Shown: positions 47,084-56,969, counted from the stretch's first letter. The stretch: DNA of 64,000 nt from Spinacia oleracea (GCF_020520425.1 NC_079487.1:7177501-7241500), one strand, 5' to 3'. Translations and numbers: made by a program. Notes: a model not told the origin generated them from the letters alone.

Positions 47084-47131
47084 TGGAAACAGTTCAAATA
47101 ATCAAACTAAAACTAATAGAATCTAGCCGTC

Positions 47132-47149
47132 TCCCCGGCAACGGCGCCA
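47132..47149 (-). other. Primer-binding site of the Athila element, tRNA-Asp type
   Basis: On the minus strand TGGCGCCGTTGCCGGGGA, complementary to the 3' end of tRNA-Asp, the usual primer of Athila and many Tat elements. Six bases separate it from the LTR end. Confidence 0.88.
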
Positions 47150-47155
47150 AAAACT

Positions 47156-48382
47156 TGATGAATTAAAAAGTGATACCGCAAGTGCACGGTGTCTGTTGTT
47201 AGCAGATACTTAGCAAATACGGGTCGATCCCACAGGGAGACAAGTTCTATTAGTTTTTGCCCAATTACACGAACTATTTCAATAACGAAAGTTGATTTTA
47301 GATATTATTAACTAATGAAGCTAAAGCAATAATGTAAATGTGAAATTATCAATGAATTAAAAGGTCTAGGCGTCTGTTCGGTTCACCATGCTTATACCAA
47401 TCCAAGAACACAAATCAATCAAAAAATGAATAAACTAAGCCGAGTAATTAAAGTACATGTTAATCCTACGGTCGGGTCTTAACACTTTCAATTCAACATA
47501 TGCAGTACGGTCGCTAACATAATCAGAATTGCCAATTGTACTAAGCCTCTAAAAATACGATCTTTCGATTCTAATTCCTATTAGCTAGATGTTCAATCCA
47601 TGAAAATGGCCAATTACATGAATCGACAATTAAAACAAATCAATCGGAATACTCAAGCAATAATCTATAAATTAACAAACTTTATGCATAATAATCATGG
47701 TATAAACATGGCTTCCCTTACTTAGCCCTAGAATACGACTACTCGCTCATAATTGAATTAACAAATATGATAGAAATAATAAACATGAATTTCATAATCA
47801 AAGGAAAAATTAAACTAAGGAACGAAAACAATAATAATAAATTAAAGCAAAAATAACGATTCTTGAATTACCTCTAGATTGATGAATTGAATTAATGAAA
47901 AGCTAGGGTTCAACAATGGAAAAAGGGAAGAATAGAAAACTAAAACTGACGTGAAAAAGTTCTAGGAATTGAAAAATGTAAAGGAAAATAAAAGCATAAG
48001 GGAAAATAAATTAATTCCCTTGAAGTATTTATATGCTTCCTAAATTCTAAACAAAATAGGAATTAATAATAATAATTACATAAGTTATCATTTGATTGAA
48101 CGATCACGAGAAGCGACGCAACGAACCCGCGTGGAAGTAGTTTGGCGGAGAAACCAGCGGCCCCGCTGGTTGGTCGCTGGTTTTCGCGCCCAAGGAGAAG
48201 GATTGGGCCTGCGTTGTGGGCCGTGGGCGAATCGGATAGTCGAGCCATCTTGTTTATGGCATAACTCTTGTTCTACAATGCCTATAAGGACGTGTGACCT
48301 GTCGTTAGAAAGCTCTTGAAGCGTACTTTCTAGGCCAATAAAAATCGCCTTGTTCTGACATATAGAACTTGAGATATCATCA
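47156..48382 (-). repeat. 5' LTR of the Athila element
   Basis: On the plus strand it begins TGATGAATTAAAAAGTGATA and ends TTGAGATATCATCA. The ends TGATGA/TCATCA are inverted copies, as LTR ends should be. It contains the minus-strand motif CCCTGTGGGATCGACCC common to Athila LTRs, and GC-rich CCAGCGGCCCCGCTGG words near 48153. The matching 3' LTR was not found on the left. The right limit is inferred from the inverted ends. Confidence 0.7.
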
Positions 48383-49193
48383 AAAGAGTGAACGCTTGTT
48401 CGTTTTGATGCTTAGAAAAATAGCGTTTAGCTTCGTTGTTGACTCAAAATTATCCCTAGAGACATGCAATGATCCTCGAGTCAACATTCCATCCGTTCAC
48501 TCCTCAGCTTGGTTGCGGGCAGTCCCCATCTCGGGTTTAGGCCAGACTATGAACGGTAAGACTTATCGTTCGGTTCTTTGCTATCGGTTGGGTATTCCGT
48601 TGTTCTCTGATTCGACGCCGTGTTCTGCTTGCTCTCGGGTTTTCGATGGGGATATTTATGGGGATCATGCCGTGTCTTGTGCTGGGATCGTGGGTATCAA
48701 GCATCGACATAATGTTGTTCGTGATACCCTTTTGGATATTTGCTATCGGTCGGGGATTTCTGCTCGTAAGGAGGTTGATGTTGGGCTGACTAGTGAGAGT
48801 GATGGAGCTCTTCGTCCTGCAGATATATTGCTTTATTCTTGGGATGGCGGTGTAGATGTGTGTGTTGACTTGACTGGGTCTTCACCTATGACGCAATCTG
48901 GGTTGTCAGACTTCGTTCCGGGTCGGGTTGTGGCGGTTGCTGCGCAGCGGAAGCAGGTTAAGTATGCGGCACGTTGTAGGGCTTTGGGTTACGGTTTCTT
49001 TCCTTTTTCCTTCTCTTCTTTTGGGGAGTTAGAGAAAGGGGCTGTTTCGTTGCTGAAGCGGGTCCAGTCGTACTCCAGGGCTCAAGACATAGGAGCACGG
49101 GCAGCTGCCCACATTTTCAGCAGGATCGGGTTCGCCATAGCTAGAGGAGTGGGGGCCCAGATTGTATCTCGGCTCCCCACCAACTTCTTGTAG
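48383..49193 (+). pseudogene. C-terminal fragment of a protein with CCHC knuckle and restriction-like endonuclease motif
   Basis: An uninterrupted frame (open from 48369; the first codons lie in the Athila LTR) ends at TAG 49191-49193. It matches a repetitive plant protein family I remember from many genomes, usually labelled reverse-transcriptase-like or uncharacterised: SSAWLRAVPISGLGQTMNG, CYRLGIPLFS, IYGDHAVSCAGIVGIKHRH. Residues C85, C88, H100 and C104 form a zinc-knuckle-like C-x2-C-x11-H-x3-C. Then E135 (KEVDVGL), RPAD149-152, VCVDLT with D167, and QRKQVKY 193-199 follow the pattern of the restriction-like endonuclease at the C-terminus of R2-type non-LTR retrotransposons. RT is absent, so the piece is 5'-truncated at the Athila LTR. 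A (TAA)n tail follows the 3' UTR. The RLE assignment is inference. Confidence 0.6.
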
Positions 49194-49245
49194 TTTACTT
49201 GATCTTTGTAGCTTGTTAAGCTTGTTACGTTTTGGTGGTTTCCCA

Positions 49246-49270
49246 TAATAATAATAATAATAATAATAAT
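49246..49270 (+). repeat. (TAA)n microsatellite tail
   Basis: Eight to nine ATA/TAA units directly after the short 3' UTR of the fragment above. Simple-repeat tails of this kind end several non-LTR retrotransposon families, so it probably marks the 3' end of that element. Confidence 0.75.
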
Positions 49271-49616
49271 TTTAAAAACCAACAGCTACCGTTGATGATC
49301 ATGTACCGGAATCAAATTTCCTTCCACTTTTTCTTGTCAAGAATCCATTAATTTCCTGATCTCTTTCAGACCCTCTCTACACCCAATTCCCGCAACCGAG
49401 TCATACAACTCGTCCACTGAATCCCTCGCCGATTACCACCCGTTCTCCAGCGTCCCTTTGCAATTATCCAGCAAACAACTCACTGTCAACGACGTCGCTT
49501 GCAGCACAATAATAATATTTTATCAAAAACAACACACACAATAATGATAACATTAACTAATTTTAGCTAGGAATTGAAGAAGAGATATTTACTACTGGCC
49601 TAAACTCTTCCCCTGT
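49271..49616. other. Unassigned, possibly a decayed coding fragment
   Basis: Moderate GC with no long frame. The minus strand near 49350-49500 gives phrases such as SVDELYDSVAGIGCREGLKE in one frame without a clear family match. I cannot name it. Confidence 0.3.
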
Positions 49617-49829
49617 TTACAGCTCGTCACCCTCAATTAAAAGCCGCGGCGTATAGAAGGTGTAAACACCAGTGGTGACTGGTTGTAGAAGGTCGTTCCA
49701 AGTACCAGGCAAACACCAATGGCTGCAATCTAGGCTTTGGACGCTATAAGCAGATGGGTAAGCATCAATTCCGTATCGCGAGAGCGTTGTTCGTGTATCA
49801 TAAAAATCACCCCGCATGATCATTGCGTC
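49617..49829 (-). pseudogene. Remnant of a TRICHOME BIREFRINGENCE-LIKE (PC-esterase) gene
   Basis: The minus strand reads TTLSRYGIDAYPSAYSVQSL and DCSHWCLPGTWNDLL, the C-terminal block of TBL/DUF231 cell-wall polysaccharide O-acetyltransferases, where (R)KDAHPS-x-Y precedes the DxxH motif DCSHWCLPG. D73 and H76 of the open frame supply the DxxH. TBL proteins act in the Golgi on xylan, pectin or mannan. Only the last ~50 residues are recognisable; the GDS block and the rest of the catalytic domain are absent upstream, where the sequence turns into basic low-similarity text and then an AT microsatellite. The C-terminus also runs on past the family's usual end. Most likely a gene fragment. Confidence 0.6.
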
Positions 49830-49969
49830 GACGACACGTCTAACACGCAAAGAGATTGCGCCGGAGACACGACCGCCACGCACAATATCTGCACGGCCTC
49901 TGTGTCGCCGACGCAATTGCCGTGCGCGGCAGATGTTCCGATCCACAGGCGTAATAGTTGTGCGCGACT

Positions 49970-50085
49970 CTTTTTTTTTATTATTGTTTTTATTATATTA
50001 TATTATTTGTTATTATTATTATTATCATTATTATTATTTTATTGTTATGTTATTTTTATTGTTATTGTTATTATTATTGGAGGGG
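49970..50085. repeat. TTA/TTG-rich microsatellite
   Basis: Irregular TTATTATTATTATCATTATT and TTATTGTTATTGTTATTATT runs. Confidence 0.8.
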
Positions 50086-50222
50086 GTCAATATTAAAAGG
50101 GTAAAATCGTATTTTTCACATTAAATGCTGGTGTTTTTAGTAAAACGCGGGCGTCGTTTAAAAATCCCCTTTTATAATCGGTCGTATTTTATTAAAATTG
50201 GGTCCGGTCATAATCAAGTACG

Positions 50223-50665
50223 TGTTAGGTTATGACAAATATAAAATATATATTTCATGCGGAAAAACCATAAAGCTAGGAATCCAAATTAATTGCCACA
50301 TAGTCAATTAGCATAATTTAGGATGCATACATTCGAAGCGTGCCTTCCCTAGCTGCTCCCGAACCGAAGAAGAACAAGTTTAGGACTCCAAGTGTAGTCC
50401 CTCCGTAGATAGTCCACAGCACGTTCGGATCCGCCTTAGATTCAATTAACTAGAATTTAGCCTAAGGTTTTATGTTATTCATACTTAATTATTTGGCAAA
50501 TTATTAAGCTTAGTTTATTCTTAAAACTATATGAATACTTGAGAATATGATGTATAAATTGTGATTATTCATCACCTATTTATAGGGTGGGATTATCGGA
50601 ACTAGAAACCTACTAGGATTCAATTTATCTAATTCAATTAGAATTAGACTTAAATTAAACCTTTT
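50223..50665 (-). mobile_element. Truncated LTR of the 34809-45307 copia family
   Basis: Begins TGTTAGGTTATGAC, the inverted LTR end, and follows the reverse complement of the LTR through CGTGCCTTCCCTAGCTGC, GTCCCTCCGTAGATAGTCCA, GGATCCGCCTTA and the inverted TATA region to about 50665, where similarity stops. Only about 440 of 1380 bp remain. It is clearly more diverged than the other copies. Confidence 0.85.
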
Positions 50666-51339
50666 GTTTTTAGTGTACCGTTCAAAAGGTGTGAGTATTT
50701 CGGGACGAATGAATTAATCATTTTATTAAATTTCCTCTTTTTTTCCCCAAATTGGAGTACGCTGGTAAGCGGGAGAATTTTGATAACCGCGCCTCTGAAA
50801 CTTCCCCATTCTCTTGTGAAAATTTAAAGCTCCCACTCTCCTCCCTCAAGACGACGAACATATATTTCTTCTCTGATCCTTCACAGGCAATCCGACGAAC
50901 TTGAACCTGCTGATGGTCCCGCCTTTTCTCGGGCGTCTGCACCGATGTCGGTCTCACTTCAGTAGCATCTTACTTTTTCAGATTTTTGTTCCTAATAATG
51001 GGTTGAGAAATTGGGGTTTCTATATCTATTTATTTTTAATTTTGGGTTTAATTTTGGTTAAATTGAATTGAGGTCAGCACCCCATATGTTATATCGAATA
51101 AGATTTATTTGTTCAAACCAATTATGTTTGATTTTTTGGTTATGTCATAATTTAAACAACTCGAGAGACTATGTATCCTACTCAGTCATAACAAGTTTCA
51201 ATTTTAAAATCAAATACTCACTTATTTAGCCCACCCTTAATTATAAACTCTTATCTTTTAATTTTTTGAATTTTAAAAATCTAAAAAACTTTTAATCCTA
51301 GATTATAAACAAGGGATTAAAATTGAGAATGGCGGTTTC
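50666..51339. other. Intergenic, no gene recognised
   Basis: The sequence GTGTGAGTATTTCGGGACGAA at about 50690 looks like a decayed Stowaway end, without a partner. A short GC-richer stretch (50760-50960) has no recognisable product; a 79-codon minus frame there has no motif. Confidence 0.4.
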
Positions 51340-51402
51340 CACCCATCTCATAAAATTTGGGAATGGCGCCATAAACGAAAGAAAATAGCTGGAGGGCGAA
51401 TA

Positions 51403-51411
51403 TTTGGCGCC
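51403..51411 (+). promoter_or_regulatory. E2F-type site
   Basis: TTTGGCGCC matches the plant E2F consensus TTTSSCGC. Related GGCGCC and GAGCGCC words occur at 51365 and 51475, all within 150 bp upstream of the first exon-like piece. This would fit an S-phase gene promoter, but the downstream gene is not identified. Confidence 0.35.
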
Positions 51412-52857
51412 ATTGACATTGAGGAGTAAGAGCCTGAAAATTTCATTTGCCCATTAATAATTCACCAAAATTTTGAGCGCCATAACCCATCGATCCCAGC
51501 GATGTTCCGTTTCCTTCTGAAACCCCACCTTCTCCTCCACCTTCTCCTTTTACTCCTCCACCTTCTACCTTTATTCTCTCTCCTACTTTGGTCGTCCATG
51601 GTATCAAAGATAACCCTCCTCTTTAGGAGGATTCACCGGCGGAGATCCCCAACGATATGAAGCAGTGCGCTGGTTGTGGTGGACCTTCGCCGGAGTTAGT
51701 TTTCGATAGGTTGGTTTTTTTCATTTTAATTGTACTGGAGTTTTGACGGTTGTGAGAGATGAGTGGCTTTGTAGGAACAATTATCAGCCATGCTCTACCT
51801 CAAAGTCCTCCTTTCTTTTCATCTTCTAAACCCAAATTCAAAAAGACAGGTAAATTTTGCAGAAATTGAAGTGCCCTTTTCTTTAATTTTTCCAATTTTG
51901 ATCTTATTTGAAGAAATGCGCATTGATGGTTTTGAATTCGTCTTTAATTTGTTTTTAGGTGTTTTAAAATTTCTGGGTTTTCAAGGTGTCGTTGATTTTT
52001 CAAAGAAAATCCAGAAGCTAAATTTGCAGGTTTCACCCCCATAGAGCCGGTAAATTCGTATTTTTTACATCTTCAAATATTTTACTGTCACGTTTTATGA
52101 GTTTGTTAATTGACATTAATTTTGTATAATTTGGGTAAAAATTGTTATGGTCATGATTTTGTGTTAATATTGTTCATAGAGTGGTTTGAAATTGTGTATT
52201 ATCTTCTCTATTTTGGTTTAATAGAAGCACTTCTTTGGTCATGGGCATTTCTTTTGATGTGCGTGCCTGCAGCTGAACTGCATTCCTTGTGTTATTTGGG
52301 CTTGGCCTTGTTTTGTTCTCCTCTGTGATGGAGGTGATAGAGTCCTTAATTTCACAAAGATGCTCGATAGAGGATGTAATCTTCGGGCTTTCATAGGAAG
52401 AATATGTTTCATAGGAAGAAGGTGGTGCTGGAAGTCCAACCTGTGGAGGTGGAGTACATAAACTGAGTATTATCTACAACCACAACAAGTACTACGTAGT
52501 TGCAATGATACTACTAAACTAAAACACTCCATTCGACAAGTTGCAGATGCCAAGGGAAACCATTCCTCGCGTTCTCTTCAGACTTCCAACAATATAGTAT
52601 TCATTTCTTCTCAGTTTTGCCATTTGCTTCAATGTTTGATATCAATGTATTGGTCTGTTCGTGAAAATTCTTTCTTCATGTCTTTTCTGTCACAGTGACA
52701 CAACTTGACAGTCTGAAACAAGATGACGGTGCATCTATGGTAATTTAAAGAAGCTTTATGCTATCCTTAAGTATCTTTCATGTAATCCTTGTTGCATTCT
52801 GGATTTCCTTAAGTTGCTTTATGTGAAAGTTTAAAGTCATTGTTCTTGGGATCGTCA

Positions 52858-52937
52858 GAAAAAGTGTTCAAATCCCTGAGACGAAATTCCTAAGAGTTCT
52901 CTTAGGTATTTCGTCTCAGGGATTTGAACTTTTTCTC
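52858..52937. repeat. Near-perfect inverted repeat with 2-nt loop
   Basis: The left arm (52858-52896) and right arm (52899-52937) pair along about 37 bp with one mismatch (AAATTCC against GGTATTT) and one 2-nt bulge (AAAGTGTTC against GAACTTT). The tip is CCTAAGAG-TT-CTCTTAGG. It spans a possible intron/exon border (GTCTCAG/GGATTTG). Confidence 0.9.
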
Positions 52938-53196
52938 AAGTGAACTTGTGGACATCTTCAATGACACAAGAACTGGTAAATGTTATGATGACTTATGGAA
53001 GCATGCAACTAGTTTTGAATAATATTTCTATGTGCTTCTTTTCAGGTTGAACTGGTAATCTTCGACCCTTTTTGGTCTTACTTTCTAATGTCAGTTGCTT
53101 TATGGGTTGCTATATAGTAGCCAAGCAGAACCTTATCAAGAGAATTTATGACTCAAATTTTGACTCACACCATTTTCTAAGTAAAGAGAGTAAAGA

Positions 53197-53288
53197 CTGC
53201 TTGTGTTCGATCTGGTCCTGTTCTCGACTGCAGAGATCATACCTGCTTGTGTTCGACCTGGTCCTGCTCTCGACTGCATGTCATATAA
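53197..53288 (+). repeat. Tandem duplication of a 46-bp unit
   Basis: CTGCTTGTGTTCGATCTGGT(CCTGTTCTCGACTGCA) recurs 46 bp later with C/T differences. Confidence 0.85.
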
Positions 53289-53950
53289 AGTTGGTGATTG
53301 TCTATGTGCATGACCTTATTAAAATCTCATTCACTTCTCTTATAAAAGAATCTGAACAGGTAACCAGGCTACTTTTTCTCAAGGATATCTGAAGCTGGTT
53401 TAATTTGTAGATTTATTTTATTCTCCACCATATAAAGATATCATTCTTATGTTGTTATGGTAAAAACAAACACTATAACAACTGCAGATTATTATAGGAT
53501 GGGATATGGAAAGTGAGTGTGAAAGAGAAACTAATGTTAATCTTCTTCTGTATTTCCTGTCTACTACAAGTGATTTTCTACTCGTTTCAAGGCCTTTGCT
53601 TCACTTCTTAACCTATGTAGAATATTTGTACTTCTTGGTAGAAATTTCTTATTGCCTTTATTTTGTTTTCCTCTCTGAAAGAGGTATTTGTTGTTATATC
53701 TCTTATGGTTAATGGAAAATCTACAATTAGGTTTCTTTTCTGAGTGCATATTAGGTAGTTGGATAGGGGATATCCTTTGAAATTTTGAATCATACAATAA
53801 TGATCATTGAATGAAATTAGTTTATGCAAGCATGTCATTCAAATGAAAGTTTAACTTATTAATTACATTTGATTTAATGATTCCAGTCTTTTTTACAAAA
53901 ATTTTCGTTTTGCACTTTTATTTCATTCTGTTTTGCACTTTTACAAGAAT

Positions 53951-54116
53951 GATCAGAACTGTTTATTTAGTCACTACATTATGGTTGCAGATTATCTTTT
54001 GTTTGCAGTGATTTTAATTGATAAATTTTGTTGAGTTTATGTCAAATTACGTGATTATAATTAGTAAACAAACCCCTATTTAATTACTCAAAACAAAAGA
54101 TAATCAGTTCTGATCT
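53951..54116. repeat. Inverted repeat with an inserted block in one arm
   Basis: The right arm AAACAAAAGATAATCAGTTC plus TGATC (54092-54116) matches the inverted left sequence GATCAGAACTG (53951-53961) and ATTATCTTTTGTTT (53991-54004), with 29 bp between them in the left arm only. It may be a decayed MITE. Confidence 0.6.
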
Positions 54117-54762
54117 TCATGAACGATTTGCAGGATATGGCTGTCTTTTATATTGAACTTGCAATATACATCTTACGAATGTAATTTCTATTACGAATGC
54201 AGTTGGTTGGTATGAATTGAAGAAGATCTATCTCAGCTTTATATTCGAGAGGATCAAAGCTCATTCAATGTCTCAAAATTATCTCTGTTCTCTCTAGAGT
54301 CTTTGCATTATACACTGACTGTGTTCAATTTCACACGTATACTTGCGATTTTCGGATTTTATGCAGGTTTTATAGTTCGTCAATACATTTGATAACCGTC
54401 GCGATAAACTTTAATTAGTATAATAAGGTATGTTTTCCACCAACCACTTAAAATAAGTACGGTATACATACTTCTTAATATGAAGTAATTATTGGTTATA
54501 GGTTTTTTTATGTCATTTAATGAACAACTTATTATGTGCATCAACAATTTTATTTTTAAATATAAGAAAAACTACCACATTGATTATAGAATCACAAGAT
54601 TACAACTAACAAAGTAAGAAAAAAACTAACTAAAATCCAACTCGAACTCCATATTGTTCCACAATCTAATACAACACATTTTAAGTCGCACCAATATTCA
54701 AAACTCAAGCAATTGTGTTGATTAAATGTAAACTTACAATTTTTAGGTTTTGTATAATCTCA

Positions 54763-54942
54763 CACGCATCGCGTGCATATAAGACTAGTAATACATAAAC
54801 TATGCATCGCACGAGTCCTATACTAGTGAAGAGAATATACATAAGCTCTATTTTGTTGACAATTGTCTATCACTATACTTTAAATTTTACATAAATTTAT
54901 TATTTAGATTATAAACCGTGCATCGTACGGGTACTATACTAG
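54763..54942 (+). mobile_element. Cluster of three Helitron-like 3' termini
   Basis: Three sites have the Helitron 3' pattern of a short GC hairpin followed 10-12 bases later by CTAG and then T: CACGC-ATC-GCGTG ... GACTAG/T (ends 54788), TGC-ATC-GCA ... TACTAG/T (ends 54826), and CCGTGC-ATC-GTACGG ... TACTAG/T (ends 54942). All share the loop ATC. No 5' TC terminus or Rep/helicase ORF was found. They are probably non-autonomous elements ending one behind another. Confidence 0.6.
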
Positions 54943-55190
54943 TATTATCCTAAATTAATCTCATTCTGCCGTCTTTGTTAATTGCCATAGGGGAATGGGA
55001 AACGAATCAAATTCGGCCATCGTCATTAATACTAAAAACAAGCATAAAACCGAGTGAAATAGGGCAATATATGACACGCGCAAGTTTCGACGAAAAAATA
55101 GGTGAAAACGTCGCCCTGTGTTAACTTTTATACCCAAATGTCGCCGTTGATAAATTTTATACCCAAGTGGCAAAAAGATGTTAACTTTTA

Positions 55191-55450
55191 GAGGTTGTTT
55201 TTTCGGATATCAGATATGTGTGGCAACACACATATCAGCTAAAAGACAAATAGCTAAAAGACAAAAAAGGAAGTACCATTTATGTTAAAAAAGTACCATT
55301 CTGTAAAAAAAAAGTACCATTCAGTTAAAAAAAGTACCATTTTTGTTTAAAAAAGTACCATTTAATTTCTTTTTTGTCATTTTTCTTATTTTGTCTTTTG
55401 TTATGATATGCATTTGTCCACAAATATCTGATATCCAAAAATACTTCCTC
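55191..55450. mobile_element. Mutator-like MITE (260 bp)
   Basis: The ends GAGG[TT/AA]GT.TTTTT.GGATATCAGATAT are inverted copies over about 30 bp. The flanks carry an identical 10-bp TTAACTTTTA (55181-55190, 55451-55460), in the 9-11 bp range of Mutator-type duplications. Inside are five copies of AGTACCATT spaced about 20 bp apart (55272-55361). Confidence 0.8.
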
Positions 55451-55460
55451 TTAACTTTTA

Positions 55461-55889
55461 TACCTATTTGGTCAATTGGCCTATTTACTAACAGTTAAAT
55501 TCAATTGTTAGTCACACATGAATTGACAGAGTTGGTCATATTTTGGAGAAAAATAAGAGAGTATATCAATAGCGGTTATTGAGAAGTTACTGACATAGTA
55601 GTTATAATGTTATCAACTAGTTTTAGTATGTAACCTCATTTAGTCATATAAATAGACCATACTCGATCTTGTATGACTATTATTCAACCAAAATAGTTCA
55701 TAACCTGTACTCTATATGACTTTTAGCCAAACTACTCCCAGCATGATCTGATCTTAAACTACTCCCATGACTTTTAGCCAAACACTTCATAGGGAGTAAT
55801 ATCAGTAATTCAAGTTTCATCACATACCAATATACTAGTAGTCTAGTACCATGCATTAAATTTAGCCATTAATTAGACTATATTCTATA
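55461..55889. other. Downstream flank of the UGT gene, nothing recognised
   Basis: AT-rich. It would hold the 3' UTR and terminator of the minus-strand UGT gene. No transposon ends seen. Confidence 0.5.
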
Positions 55890-56969
55890 TTATTGATTTC
55901 CATGTATGAAAGCCTTCAAGTTTATATCAGAAGATCCACCCTCGTTAGCAGCTTCAACCGCGAATTCCCTCCATTTCTTAGCATTATCCCTCATCTCCTC
56001 ACTCTCCATAACCTCCTCCAAACACCTCTTAATCTCCTCACTCTTAACCAAACCACCTTCTTCTTCACTCACCTTGACCCTAACCCCAGTCTTCCATACA
56101 TCCTCCACCATTTTACCATTCATCATTTGATCTGCCCATTGTGGGAACGCAACCATGGGAACGCCTGTTGTTATACTTTCTAGAGTCGAGTTCCAACCAC
56201 AGTGTGTCATAAAACACCCTACTGAGGGGTGGGATAGTACTTCCACTTGGGAGCACCAAGGGACTACTAACCCTTGTTGTTTGAGCTCCTCCATGGAGCT
56301 CAACTCGTCGTTATGATTTTCTACTTCATGGCTCGCCTTCTCCCTAATGACCCACAAGAACGGTCTGTGGGTCTGTATCAGGGCTTTAGCTAACTCCTCC
56401 ATTTGCGGCTTAGGTAGCACTGAAATGCTTCCAAATGACACGTAAATCACTGAAGAATTCTTTTCCTGAGAGTTTAGCCATTCCATGTAATCCGCCCCCT
56501 CATATTGGTGGAAGAGGTCCCCTCCGAGAGATTTGTCGGAGGGGTCCTTTCCACCAAGGGCGGGGGAGGGAAGGAGGGGGCCTACAGGAATTAAGTTTAA
56601 CCTCTCAATAGAGTTCAAAGCATGAACTTCTAAAGCTTCAAAGGTATTTACTAGGATTATTGGTTTTTCTTCTTTCTCTAATTGTTGTACATGTTCATGG
56701 AATACAAGTGCGAAGGTGTTAAGGAAATTGTTGGAAGGGATAAGGAATGAAGGGAGTTCACGGGCTTTGAGCTTAAATGGCATGTTTGGTAATTCTAACG
56801 ACCATGAGGGGTCTTTCTCACAATCATTTATAACCTCACGATACCCATTAGAATAATAGTAGTAGATATCAAAAACTATGGCTGGTTGTATCCACAGGAG
56901 CGCGGATGGCACGTGACATGCACGCGCCACCTCGGCGGCCCAAGGTGAAGGAATTATGTCCTTAGACAT
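55890..56969 (-). pseudogene. UGT75-type UDP-glycosyltransferase lacking its N-terminal part
   Basis: Plant family-1 glycosyltransferase that would transfer glucose from UDP-glucose to a small acceptor in the cytosol. The open frame starts at a TTG (56978) right after in-frame stops; the first ATG is at 56969. It contains SPWAAEVARACHVPSALLWI, VIYVSFGSISVLP and a full 44-residue PSPG box from WCSQVEVLSHPSVG to FPQWADQ (open-frame residues 241-284), with HCGWNS and the final Gln typical of glucose donors. The text is closest, from memory, to UGT75 enzymes (anthocyanin 5-O-, crocetin or auxin glucosyltransferase relatives). About 110 N-terminal residues including the catalytic His are missing. 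A copia LTR begins 28 bp upstream. Either the insertion destroyed the gene, or the copia sits in an intron and exon 1 lies beyond 64 kb. UGT75 genes are mostly intronless, which favours truncation. Confidence 0.85.

Larger units (their letters stand above)
17340..48382 (-). mobile_element. Athila-type Ty3/gypsy retrotransposon (truncated, twice interrupted)
   Basis: Minus-strand parts in genetic order: 5' LTR 47156-48382, PBS 47132-47149, gag 45313-47083, protease/RT 32998-34808, RT end/RNase H 32180-33047, integrase 19972-21108, and an Athila-specific third ORF 17472-18631. The copia element at 34809-45307 and the non-autonomous element at 21104-32179 interrupt it. Host coding sequence resumes sensibly on each side of both. 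The left (3') LTR is not visible; the element appears cut near 17340. All coding parts carry stops or frameshifts except the integrase segment. The exact left boundary is uncertain. Confidence 0.8.
51340..54000 (+). other. Exon-like pieces of an unidentified gene, possibly a captured fragment
   Basis: The first piece (about 51500-51708) reads PFPSETPPSPPPSPFTPPPS, LVVHGIKDNPP, a stop, then AEIPNDMKQCAGCGGPSPE and LVFDR before a GT-rich intron start. Later pieces have splice-like borders: near 52330 (GDRVLNFTKMLDRGCNLRA), 52697-52738 (TQLDSLKQDDGASM between TTCTGTCACAG and GTAATTT), 52920-52974 (NFFSSELVDIFNDTR, donor GTAAATG), and 53487-53512 (IIIGWDME, donor GTGAGTG). The order and phases do not yield one protein I can identify, and the first piece contains a stop. 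It may be a decayed gene or a Helitron-captured set of exons, since Helitron-like 3' ends lie just downstream. Confidence 0.3.

Noticed and set aside
50690..50710. GAGTATTTCGGGACG resembling a Stowaway end
   Set aside because: No partner end or TA duplication could be found; at most a decayed remnant.
53487..53512. IIIGWDME reminiscent of the exonuclease motif of B-family DNA polymerases (REV3/POLD1)
   Set aside because: Only about eight residues match, the expected DPD before it is missing, and neighbouring exon-like pieces do not fit a polymerase.
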